From the NCBI GenBank assembly GCA_025059545.1, contig JANXDJ010000002.1, forward strand, positions 1 through 61,837: a stretch of 61,837 nucleotides of DNA. The letters are read 5' to 3'. The DNA is from Archaeoglobaceae archaeon (GTDB taxonomy: Archaea; Halobacteriota; Archaeoglobi; Archaeoglobales; Archaeoglobaceae). How positions within the stretch are numbered: position 1 is the first letter of the stretch; each line of letters begins with the position of its first letter. The position numbers and the translations under genes are program-made. Positions 54,607 to 61,837 of this stretch are shown here, piece after piece. The notes beneath the pieces were generated by a model, which saw only the letters and a list, made by a program, of their open reading frames with translations, did no database searches and was not told where the DNA came from.

Positions 54607-55151
54607 AATTGATCGTCGCCCTAACAGGAGCAAGTGGGCAGATAGTTGGTATTAGGTTGATTGAAAAATTGATCTCTAAAGGAGTGGAAGTTTACGCCAT
54701 TGCTTCAAGAGCAGCAAAGATCACGATGAAAAACGAAACAGAATATGACGAAACATACTTGAGAGAGATTGCGACGAAGTATTACGATGAAGACGAGATC
54801 TATGCCCCTTTTTCAAGCGGAAGTTTTAAACATGACGGCATGGCAATCGTGCCTTGTAGCATCAAGACTGCCTCAAGTATCGCATATGGGATCACGGATA
54901 ATCTGATCACGAGATCTGCAGACGTGACGCTTAAGGAAAGGAGAAAACTTGTTGTTGCAGTAAGAGAAGCTCCTTTGCATAGAGGACATCTTTCTGCTTT
55001 GTTAAAGCTATCTGAGATTGGTGCAATCGTTTATCCTCTTGTATTGTCTTTCTATTCTAAACCAAAGACGATTGAAGAACTTGTGGACTTCACAGTTTCA
55101 AGAATAATGGAACAGCTCGGAATTGAGGTTGAATACAAGAGATGGGAATGA
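54603..55151 (+). CDS. ubiX: Flavin prenyltransferase UbiX
   Basis: Protein of 182 aa. IVALTGASGQIVGIRLIEKL is the FMN-binding start, and MAIVPCSIKTASSIAYGITD plus VVAVREAPLHRGHLSALLKL are the prenyl and flavin site segments. It makes prenyl-FMN, the cofactor of UbiD-type decarboxylases, used in archaeal menaquinone or aromatic degradation. It overlaps both neighbours by four bases in a cetZ-ubiX-cobQ operon. No ubiD is present. Confidence 0.94.
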   Translation: MKLIVALTGASGQIVGIRLIEKLISKGVEVYAIASRAAKITMKNETEYDETYLREIATKYYDEDEIYAPFSSGSFKHDGMAIVPCSIKTASSIAYGITDNLITRSADVTLKERRKLVVAVREAPLHRGHLSALLKLSEIGAIVYPLVLSFYSKPKTIEELVDFTVSRIMEQLGIEVEYKRWE

Positions 55152-56548
55152 GAGCAATAATGGTTGGTGGAACAACAAGCAGTGCTGGGAAATCTTTATT
55201 AACGATGGCTCTATGCAGAATTCTTGCCAAAAAAGGCTACGAAGTTGCACCTTTTAAAGCCCAGAACATGAGCTTGAACTCATTTGTAACCAAGAAGGGA
55301 AAAGAGATTGCAATAGCTCAGGCGATGCAGGCTTTTGCAGCTGGAATTGAGCCAGATGAAAGAATGAATCCAATTTTGCTAAAGCCGAAAGGAAACTTTG
55401 TTTCCCAGCTCGTTGTGTTGGGTGAAGCTGTTGGAGACATAGATTCGAGAGAGTATTATAAAAAGATCCCTGAGTTGAAAAAAGTAGTTGAAAACGCCTA
55501 TGACAGTCTTTTAGAGGAATACGAGATCATATTGATCGAAGGAGCAGGTGGAATGGCTGAGATCAACCTTTACGATAGGGATCTTGCGAATGTTCACATT
55601 GCAAGATATGCAAAGCCTACAATAGTGATCGTTGGTGACATCGATCGTGGTGGTGTGTTTGCATCGCTTTACGGAACTTACAAGCTTCTACCAGAAGACC
55701 TGAGAAATATGGTCGTTGGATTCGTGATAAATCGGCTTCGTGGCTATGAGGAGTTTCTTGGCAATGGAATAAAAAAGATTGAAGAGCTTTGCAATGTTCC
55801 AGTGCTTGGAGTTATTCCATTTCTGGACTCGGAATTTCCATCAGAAGACTCGCTCAACATAGAAGAATGGAAAGGTTCTGGATTAATTGGAATTGTCAGA
55901 CTTCCAAGGATCTCGAACTTCACAGACTTTGAGCCACTGAGAAAGATTTCAAGCTTTGTAGAGCTAAATGAGACACCTGAATGCGAAATTATCATTCTTC
56001 CGGGTAGCAAAGATACGATTGCAGATCTAAAAGCCTTGAAATCCGCAAAGCTCTTTGAGCATATCAGGAAAATAGCAGGAAAAAAGCTGATCATCGGAAT
56101 TTGCGGTGGCTATCAGATGCTCGGAAAAGAACTCGTTGACTATGGCGTTGAGCATGGTTTTGAAAGGGTTAAAGGTCTCGGATTGCTTGAAGCAGAAACG
56201 AGGTTTGAAGAATACAAAAAGATAACCGTTCAGGTTTCCAAGAAAGTTACGGGAGATGCAGAGCTCATAAGGAGTATTAAAGGCGAGACTGTGTGGGGAT
56301 ACGAGATCCACAAGGGTATAACTTTTTCAAAAAAACCGATCTTCGAAGATGATGGCTGCCAGAGCGATGATGGGATGTGCTGGGGCACATATCTTCATGG
56401 ACTATTCTGGAACGAGAATTTGCTTAGAGCAGTTGAAAAATATTTAGGAGTAAAGCTTGAATTTAGCAACAAATTCGATCTTCTGGCAGAAGAGTTTGAA
56501 AAAAGATTAAAAATCTCCAATCTGCTCTCTAAGATATCTGTAAGCTGA
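55148..56548 (+). CDS. cobQ: Cobyric acid synthase (CbiP/CobQ)
   Basis: Amidotransferase of 466 aa that amidates the cobyrinic acid side chains b, d, e and g. The N-terminal P-loop-like part is MVGGTTSSAGKSLLTMALC; KAQNMSLNSFVTKKGKEIA and LIEGAGGMAEINLYDRDLAN follow. The glutaminase half has IIGICGGYQMLGKELVDYG with its Cys nucleophile, and the late GTYLHGLFWNE carries the His. ATG 55148 gives the classical ATGA overlap; ATG 55142 is two codons upstream. The 3' end overlaps trxB by 42 bases. Confidence 0.95.
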   Translation: MRAIMVGGTTSSAGKSLLTMALCRILAKKGYEVAPFKAQNMSLNSFVTKKGKEIAIAQAMQAFAAGIEPDERMNPILLKPKGNFVSQLVVLGEAVGDIDSREYYKKIPELKKVVENAYDSLLEEYEIILIEGAGGMAEINLYDRDLANVHIARYAKPTIVIVGDIDRGGVFASLYGTYKLLPEDLRNMVVGFVINRLRGYEEFLGNGIKKIEELCNVPVLGVIPFLDSEFPSEDSLNIEEWKGSGLIGIVRLPRISNFTDFEPLRKISSFVELNETPECEIIILPGSKDTIADLKALKSAKLFEHIRKIAGKKLIIGICGGYQMLGKELVDYGVEHGFERVKGLGLLEAETRFEEYKKITVQVSKKVTGDAELIRSIKGETVWGYEIHKGITFSKKPIFEDDGCQSDDGMCWGTYLHGLFWNENLLRAVEKYLGVKLEFSNKFDLLAEEFEKRLKISNLLSKISVS

Positions 56549-57418
56549 AAAAGCTGCGATTGCTCCGTCACCACAAGCGGTGACAACTTGTTTCAGTGGA
56601 TTGCTACAACAATCTCCAGCTGAGAAAATACCTTTTACATTTGTTTTCTGCTCCTTATCGACTTTTATGTAGCCAAGAGAATCTCTTTCAACGCCAAGTT
56701 CTGCAACAAGGTCTGTTGCGGGTCGCATTCCTATTGCAATGAAAATTCCATCGATTTCTAAAACGATTTCCTCTTTTTTGTCTCTAAGAAAAACAACTAC
56801 CCTTTCAACTTTCCTATTTCCCTCTATCCTTCTTAGATTTGCATTCAGAATAACCTCGATGCCTTTTTTCGAGACTTCATCAAGCATCGCCTTCTCAACT
56901 CTCAATGGAGACCTTGAGAGCAATGAAACTTTACAACCGAGATCGTGCAAGTAAATCGCATCGCTCACCGCTTCTTTTCCACTACCGTAAACAATGACTC
57001 TTCTTCCCCTAAAGAGATTTCCATCACAAGTCGCACAGTAGCTAACTCCTTTTCCAATAAAAGCATTCTCGCCTTCAACTCCCGCTTCACGATGCTTTCC
57101 TCCTGTTGCTATAATTACCGCTTTTGCTTCATATTCATTCTCCCCAATAAGCACGAAATTTTCGCCTTTTTTCACAATTTTCTCAATCTTTTCCACCTTG
57201 CTTTCTGCTCCAGCTTTCAAAGCCTGCTTTTTCATCCGATCAAGCAGTTCCATACCACTGCCTTCAAAACCAGGATAATTTTCGATCTTTCCTGCCAATG
57301 AAAGCTGAGAAACGGGATCGAAAGTTTCAAAAAAGACTGTTTTTAGCCCATATCTTGCACAATAGATCGCTGCAGTCAGCCCAGCTGGACCTCCGCCAAC
57401 TATTGCGACATCTAACAT
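56507..57418 (-). CDS. trxB: Thioredoxin reductase
   Basis: FAD enzyme of 303 aa. GGGPAGLTAAIYCARYGL binds FAD; the redox pair is C128-A-T-C131 (SYCATCDGNLFRGR); the NADPH site is VYGSGKEAVSDAIYL; and FSAGDCCSNPLKQVVTACGD closes the FAD domain. It reduces thioredoxin-like proteins. Its 3' end overlaps cobQ on the other strand by 42 bases. Its promoter region also separates it from the divergent histidine kinase. Confidence 0.95.
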   Translation of the reverse strand: MLDVAIVGGGPAGLTAAIYCARYGLKTVFFETFDPVSQLSLAGKIENYPGFEGSGMELLDRMKKQALKAGAESKVEKIEKIVKKGENFVLIGENEYEAKAVIIATGGKHREAGVEGENAFIGKGVSYCATCDGNLFRGRRVIVYGSGKEAVSDAIYLHDLGCKVSLLSRSPLRVEKAMLDEVSKKGIEVILNANLRRIEGNRKVERVVVFLRDKKEEIVLEIDGIFIAIGMRPATDLVAELGVERDSLGYIKVDKEQKTNVKGIFSAGDCCSNPLKQVVTACGDGAIAAFSAYRYLREQIGDF

Positions 57419-57489
57419 GCAGGAGATTCTGATAGAAGATAAAATAATTTTTGGATAAATTTTTAATACTTGAATGAATATGCTATACT

Positions 57490-58914
57490 ATGACTTCCAG
57501 AATAGATCTAAGAGTGTATACAGTGATAATGCTCATAGCGATCTCGGTCATACCATCTCTCTCGATTCCTTTCCTAAGGGCTTTAAACATGCCTGAAGAA
57601 CTGAAAATAGCTCAGTTCCTAATAATATTGTATGGAATATCAGCAATTCTACTCTCATTCTTAATCTCCATACTTCTTATACGCAACTTAGAAGGAGAAT
57701 CGAAAATACTAATGAAACACTTAGGCTTAACGCTATTTTTAATGGTGATTTATATATCATATCTCCTGAGTTCCATTATCACGGAAAGAATTCAATATAA
57801 CATCGCCACTTTTACCCCTTACATAATAAGCTACATTCCACTATTGATATACGGCATCAAAAAATTCATACGTGAGATTAAATTTATAACACCAAAAAAA
57901 CTCACCTTACCAATAGTCGTCTCTACTGCAGTTTTTCTGGGTATTATTTCAAATCCTATTCCTGAGATCATTTTAATGATTACTGTGCTCAATCTGATTG
58001 TTTTATTCGTATTTTTATCATTAACAGCTATATATCTGAACACCGAGACAGTAAATTACTGGATCATGATCTCACTTGCCTATATCTTACAGTTTCCAGC
58101 GGTAGGATATTTGACCAACACAGAATTTTACACAATTCCAGCAATGTTTTACAATCTGTCATTTTCGGTTTTTCTGTTCTACTTATACGATCTACATGGT
58201 AAAAAGGTGAAAGTTCTTAGTTTCGATGCTTTGGAAGAAGAGAGAAAGAAGTATGCACAACTCCTCGACAAAATGAACGACATGAAAGAAGCTTTCAGAC
58301 TCATGAGTAGAGCTCTTCGCTATGACGTTCTAAAGAAACTACAGCTCATTTCCGGATTTGTAGAAGTTTACGACCTTACTAAACAGCAAGAGTATCTCGA
58401 AAAGGCTATAAAGGGCGTAAAGGAAGCTGGAGAATATATAGAGAAAATTGGTTCGCTTGAGAAGACCGTATCGACAGAGGAGACAACATTAAAACCCATA
58501 AATGTGCGAAATTTAGTGGAGGAGATCAAATCAAACTACGAGATCCCAATAGTCGTAAAGGGTTCATGCACAGTCCTTGCGGGAGATGAGATCTCATTGG
58601 CTATTGAGAATCTTATAGAGAATGCAATAAGGCACAGTGGAACTGACAGAATAGAAGTCGTGCTTAGTGAAATTGAGAACGAAGGAGAGATTAGAGTAAT
58701 TGACTATGGAACAGGAATCCCGAAAGAGATTAAAAAAGAGCTTTTCAAAGAAGGTTTCAGATACGGTGAGACCGCTGGGCTGGGATTTGGACTTTACATT
58801 GTGAAGAAGATAGTCGAAAGATACGATGGAAGAGTTTGGGTTGAAGACACAAAGCCCACGGGAGCAACTTTCGTAATAAGACTGAAAACTATTCAAACCT
58901 CAGAGCGTCGATAG
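57490..58914 (+). CDS. Membrane histidine-kinase homologue with Tyr at the phospho-acceptor position
   Basis: Protein of 474 aa: about seven membrane helices (residues 10-235), a coiled linker, a dimerisation helix and a HATPase domain. The archaeal H-box normally reads LLRHDILNDL; here it is ALRYDVLKKL, with Tyr278 in the place of His. The ATPase part is intact: LAIENLIENAIRHSG (N box), DYGTGIP (G1) and GLGFGLYIVKKIVERYDGR (G2). It may therefore be a pseudokinase or transfer phosphate elsewhere. No response regulator gene is adjacent. The 3' end overlaps the convergent permease gene by 26 bases. Confidence 0.9.
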   Translation: MTSRIDLRVYTVIMLIAISVIPSLSIPFLRALNMPEELKIAQFLIILYGISAILLSFLISILLIRNLEGESKILMKHLGLTLFLMVIYISYLLSSIITERIQYNIATFTPYIISYIPLLIYGIKKFIREIKFITPKKLTLPIVVSTAVFLGIISNPIPEIILMITVLNLIVLFVFLSLTAIYLNTETVNYWIMISLAYILQFPAVGYLTNTEFYTIPAMFYNLSFSVFLFYLYDLHGKKVKVLSFDALEEERKKYAQLLDKMNDMKEAFRLMSRALRYDVLKKLQLISGFVEVYDLTKQQEYLEKAIKGVKEAGEYIEKIGSLEKTVSTEETTLKPINVRNLVEEIKSNYEIPIVVKGSCTVLAGDEISLAIENLIENAIRHSGTDRIEVVLSEIENEGEIRVIDYGTGIPKEIKKELFKEGFRYGETAGLGFGLYIVKKIVERYDGRVWVEDTKPTGATFVIRLKTIQTSERR

Positions 58915-60013
58915 GCTCAAGTCTACTTGCTTTCCAAGCAGGATATAAACCACTTAAAATTGAGGTAATAATACCGACTGTAAATCCAAGGAGAACATAT
59001 CCTATAGTCGAGATCTGGAACACGTATTTTGTCTCCTTGAGTATTAGATAATTAATTCCATAACCAGCTAAAACGCTAAGAATAGACCCTATCAAGCTCC
59101 CAATCAGTCCCAAGATGAAAGCCTCGAGAAGGAATATTCTTAGGACTGTTATTCTATGTGCTCCGATAGCCCTCATGATCCCAATTTCTTTTGTTCTTTC
59201 GATCGTCGACATCAGCATTATATTCAGGATACTTACACCCGCTACAAGCAATGAAACGCTTGCGATTGCCATCAGAAAAAGGTTTATTTGATCAAAAGCT
59301 TGATTAATGACCTCAAGTATCATTTTCATCTCAAAGACTGTAACTTTTTCCTCCTTTGTGTTCAATTTCTTTTCTATTTCTTCTTTTACCTTCCCAACTG
59401 CCTCGATCTCTTTCACTTTTACTATCACACTCGAATAACTCGCATTCGATATTTTTTCGAAATTGCTTTCTGACAGAATCACTGCAAAATTTGGATTTAT
59501 ATCGTATCGCATTCCAGCATCTTCAAGAATTCCCGTAACTTTGAATTCGACACCGCTCACCAAAATTTTAGAACCTGTCTTTAGCTCATAGAACTCTGCA
59601 AAGGAATTTCCAACAACACAGCCTCGATTTAGGTCTATAACACCCCTCTCAGCCCTGAACATTTCTTTTACTTCGCGTTCGCTGAGCCCATAGACGGTTG
59701 TGTAAGTTCTCTGCTCCTCAATCTCGATTAACAAATACTCTGACTTTACCGCTATTGCACTCTCAACTTCAGGAATCTTTTTGATCTTTTCTATATCCTT
59801 CTCATCTATGTATCTGTAGCCTTTCTGGTAGTTCGGACTTACAATTAACTCGTTTGCAACATCTTTAAAGTTTTCAAGCACCGCTGACTTCAAACTCTCG
59901 CCAAAAATCCCTATAGCTGAGATAGCCATTACACCAATCAGAATCCCAACTACTGCAAGAATGCTTCTAACCTTTGCCCTTTCTAAATTCCTCTTGGCGA
60001 GCTCGAAATACAT
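58889..60013 (-). CDS. MacB/FtsX-type ABC transporter permease
   Basis: Protein of 374 aa: one N-terminal helix, a MacB-type periplasmic-like core domain of ~220 residues, then three helices with the FtsX signature (LNIMLMSTIERTKEIGIMRA, IGAHRITVLRIFLLEAFILG) and the ending YPAWKASRLEPIDALRFE. Such permeases act in lipoprotein or peptide export or in signalling, and need an ATP-binding subunit. None is encoded within this window. It lies four bases after a CARDB-like surface protein gene. Confidence 0.92.
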   Translation of the reverse strand: MYFELAKRNLERAKVRSILAVVGILIGVMAISAIGIFGESLKSAVLENFKDVANELIVSPNYQKGYRYIDEKDIEKIKKIPEVESAIAVKSEYLLIEIEEQRTYTTVYGLSEREVKEMFRAERGVIDLNRGCVVGNSFAEFYELKTGSKILVSGVEFKVTGILEDAGMRYDINPNFAVILSESNFEKISNASYSSVIVKVKEIEAVGKVKEEIEKKLNTKEEKVTVFEMKMILEVINQAFDQINLFLMAIASVSLLVAGVSILNIMLMSTIERTKEIGIMRAIGAHRITVLRIFLLEAFILGLIGSLIGSILSVLAGYGINYLILKETKYVFQISTIGYVLLGFTVGIITSILSGLYPAWKASRLEPIDALRFE

Positions 60014-60017
60014 TCAA

Positions 60018-61358
60018 TCACTTTTTGCGTGCCCGGTATACGAGATAGAGCACAAAGACTATGACCAAAGCAGAAGCAACCGTTCCTACATATAGTGGAA
60101 CTGGATTTGCTTCTTTCTGCTCCAATTTTTCCAATTCTAACCTTTCAGAGACTAAGAAATTTTCCCCAGCATCGTTCCACCATGTCAGTAATAAAGTCGC
60201 ATTAGTGCAAGAAATTTCGAGATCAAAGGTTTCGTAATCCTTTGCATCTATTTCGCCTATATAGTAATCCGCTCTATCTCCATCGCAGAATGCTGAAATT
60301 TTTGTGTTGAGCGCACTCCTATGACCGTAGTTGACAACTTCTCCTGAAATTTTTGTCTTACCTACATTAGGAGCTTTTTGAATGTTTATTATTTGCAAAA
60401 CGTATGACTCAAGAACACTTAAAGTCAAATTCTCGATCTTCTCGTATTTCGTTCCAAAGAAGTCTCTATAAGTTATCTTTACACCTATTTCTGCAATCCC
60501 TCTCTCTCTTGGACTAAAAATGAAATTAAAATCTTTCTTTCCGCCAGAAGGAATCTTGTCAATCTTTGCAGTGCTCTGCGAGAACTTACCATTTCCACTA
60601 AGTTGAACTTCAACATTGTAGATCTCATCGCTTCTAAGATTTGTAATTTCAACACTAATATTTACTGCCTCACCAATGAAAAGGACATCCTTAGAGGGTT
60701 GTAAATTTATCACGAGCCCTTTTGAAGATAAATAATCAACCTTGATCGTCTTTTCAAGCTCATGATAACTTCTCCCATTGTAGAAGGATATTTTGAATTT
60801 TAAAGAATCCAGCTCCTCTCCTAATCTAAATTGAAAGTCAGTAGATCCAACCAGCTCTCCTGTAAAGAAAGTCCTTGGAGTTGAGTTGAAGAGAGCCTCT
60901 ACTCGAAGATTTTTAAGTAATATTGGAGTAGATATAAGAAGTTTGGCATAATTCACTTCCCCTCTATAAAGCGGTGATGCAAGCGAGATTTCTGGAAAGC
61001 GGTCATCTATGACAAGTTCTATGCTCTGTGAGAAAGTTCCTCCACTTGTTGAGACCAACATTTGAGCATTTTGTCTGCCGACTTTAGAGGACTTCATCGA
61101 AACTTTAAGCGTGTAAACTCCACCAGGAGAAAGGTTTCCGACATGCTGAATGTAAGATGGCTCAAATTCTATCGCTTCAGACACAAATGAGATCGAATTT
61201 ATTTCTATAGCAGTTGATCCAGCTTTTAATGTGATAATACAATCCGCATATCCGTCTGGTAAAACGATCTCTGGAGTGATCTCGTAGCTTATAGTCAAAG
61301 CAGAAGCTTGAGTTAGCAAAAGAAGCAGAATAATTCCAGCTAGTTTACCAACACGCAT
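60018..61358 (-). CDS. Membrane-anchored extracellular protein with CARDB-like repeats
   Basis: Protein of 446 aa with a signal peptide (about 1-21), several beta-sandwich repeats of the CARDB/NEW3 kind (INLQPSKDVLFIGEAVNISV, TNLRSDEIYNVEVQLSGNGK; INIQKAPNVGKTKISGEVVN), a C-terminal helix (PLYVGTVASALVIVFVLYLV) and a basic tail. It is translated just before the FtsX-type permease, and such pairs are common in archaea. It may be the extracellular partner of that transporter. The ligand is unknown. Confidence 0.85.
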   Translation of the reverse strand: MRVGKLAGIILLLLLTQASALTISYEITPEIVLPDGYADCIITLKAGSTAIEINSISFVSEAIEFEPSYIQHVGNLSPGGVYTLKVSMKSSKVGRQNAQMLVSTSGGTFSQSIELVIDDRFPEISLASPLYRGEVNYAKLLISTPILLKNLRVEALFNSTPRTFFTGELVGSTDFQFRLGEELDSLKFKISFYNGRSYHELEKTIKVDYLSSKGLVINLQPSKDVLFIGEAVNISVEITNLRSDEIYNVEVQLSGNGKFSQSTAKIDKIPSGGKKDFNFIFSPRERGIAEIGVKITYRDFFGTKYEKIENLTLSVLESYVLQIINIQKAPNVGKTKISGEVVNYGHRSALNTKISAFCDGDRADYYIGEIDAKDYETFDLEISCTNATLLLTWWNDAGENFLVSERLELEKLEQKEANPVPLYVGTVASALVIVFVLYLVYRARKK

Positions 61359-61396
61359 ATGTTAAATAGTGAAGAGAATTAAAAATCTTTCTTAAG

Positions 61397-61837
61397 CTAA
61401 ATATTTTCTGGTATTTTTGTAGGTAATCCGCTTCTTGCTCCTACTTGTTGTATACAAAGAGAAGCAACGTAATTTCCGATTTTTCCGCATTCTTCCAGCT
61501 TCTTGCCTTTAAGATAGCCATAAAGAAAGCCAGCGTTGAAAGCATCTCCAGCTCCTGTAGTGTCAACGACTTTTACTTTGAAGGGCTTTATAGAGAGCTC
61601 TTTATCCTTTGTTTTTATCCAACATCCTTCTGAACCAAGCTTAACTGCTACAACTTGAATTCCAAGCTCCAAGCATTTCTCAGCAGAATTTTTGTAATCC
61701 ATGCCAAACAATTTCTCGATCTCAGCTCTGTTTGGAAGAAAGATCGTTGTTCTCTTTAGTATTGGAAGCAGATCTTTCATACCGCGCTCAACATAGGGCA
61801 TTCCAGGATCGAAGCTAACATCTTCAAATTCTTCTAC
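61397..61837 (-). CDS. PfkB-family sugar kinase (partial, N-terminus outside window)
   Basis: The visible 146 codons are the C-terminal half of a ribokinase/PfkB-type kinase: FDPGMPYVERGMK, FLPNRAEIEKLFG, VAVKLGSEGCWIKTKD and the catalytic DTTGAGDAFNAGFLYGYLKG. The Asp in GAGD is the catalytic base. The frame stays open to the end of the window, so the ATG at 61801 is internal. The substrate (ribose, fructose, nucleoside or similar) cannot be determined from this part. Confidence 0.9.
   Translation of the reverse strand, partial: VEEFEDVSFDPGMPYVERGMKDLLPILKRTTIFLPNRAEIEKLFGMDYKNSAEKCLELGIQVVAVKLGSEGCWIKTKDKELSIKPFKVKVVDTTGAGDAFNAGFLYGYLKGKKLEECGKIGNYVASLCIQQVGARSGLPTKIPENI

Overview
The window is chromosomal DNA of a hyperthermophilic archaeon, most likely of the Archaeoglobales. 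The archaeal assignment rests on LonB, aIF6, L31e, L39e, S19e, LX (eL20), prefoldin alpha, an RFC small subunit, the LSm protein, CetZ, GatD, Taw3, MptE and CofC genes, on TATA-type promoters with many leaderless or ATGA-overlapping starts, and on a tRNA-Trp whose intron carries a box C/D guide. The Archaeoglobales suggestion rests on inositol-1-phosphate synthase (di-inositol-phosphate solutes), an acyl-CoA dehydrogenase, an NrfD/Fe-S/tetraheme cytochrome module and F420 and molybdenum genes. It is an inference; I could run no search.

Layout. 1-9.4 kb: the tail of a surface protein, a Cu+ ATPase, gatB with a glycosyltransferase and a surface protein, the rio1-KH(Dim2)-topA cluster, then a decayed NosD-like surface-protein gene. 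9.7-15.6 kb: wHTH/radical SAM pair, PRC-barrel/DUF1614 pair, sugar epimerase (minus strand), LSm plus a Cys-rich wHTH regulator, lonB. 15.5-18.4 kb (minus): inositol-phosphate synthase, M42 peptidase, hexuloisomerase-like SIS protein. 18.4-20.8 kb: a broken PiT phosphate transporter with an intact DUF47/PhoU partner and an MBL-fold protein. 20.8-26.9 kb (minus): lipoprotein, HisG-like, FdhD-like, gatD, argH, moaE, phosphoesterase. 26.9-30.9 kb: a degenerate Cas4-like protein and a cluster of roadblock, DUF2226-like, Cache-HAMP and coiled-coil proteins that looks like an undescribed membrane sensing module. 31-37.7 kb: ileS-mptE-NMD3-like, LysE, BFN nuclease, Brix, Cys-rich and DUF429 proteins, then tRNA-Trp. 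37.9-41.8 kb: LOG-family protein, an OB-fold candidate, mannose-1-P guanylyltransferase/isomerase, a decayed beta-helix gene, a SPOUT methylase. 41.8-46.5 kb: the NrfD/Fe-S/cytochrome c operon divergent from an acyl-CoA dehydrogenase around a perfect inverted repeat, then DUF373. 46.5-53.4 kb (minus): taw3-rfcS, the translation/secretion cluster yhbY-S19e-PDCD5-L39e-L31e-aIF6-LX-pfdA-ftsY-cofC, and argC. 53.4-61.8 kb: cetZ-ubiX-cobQ, trxB, a histidine kinase whose phospho-acceptor position is Tyr, a MacB/FtsX-type permease with a CARDB-like surface protein, and a partial PfkB kinase.

The gene content is mostly housekeeping. The accessory signals are three decayed genes (two surface beta-helix proteins and the Pi transporter), the sensor-like cluster at 27.6-30.9 kb, the altered histidine kinase, the orphan redox module and the degenerate Cas4-like protein. 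No CRISPR array, insertion sequence or rRNA was seen. No stretch longer than 300 bases is without a feature; the two longest spacers are 9449-9723 and 29067-29340.
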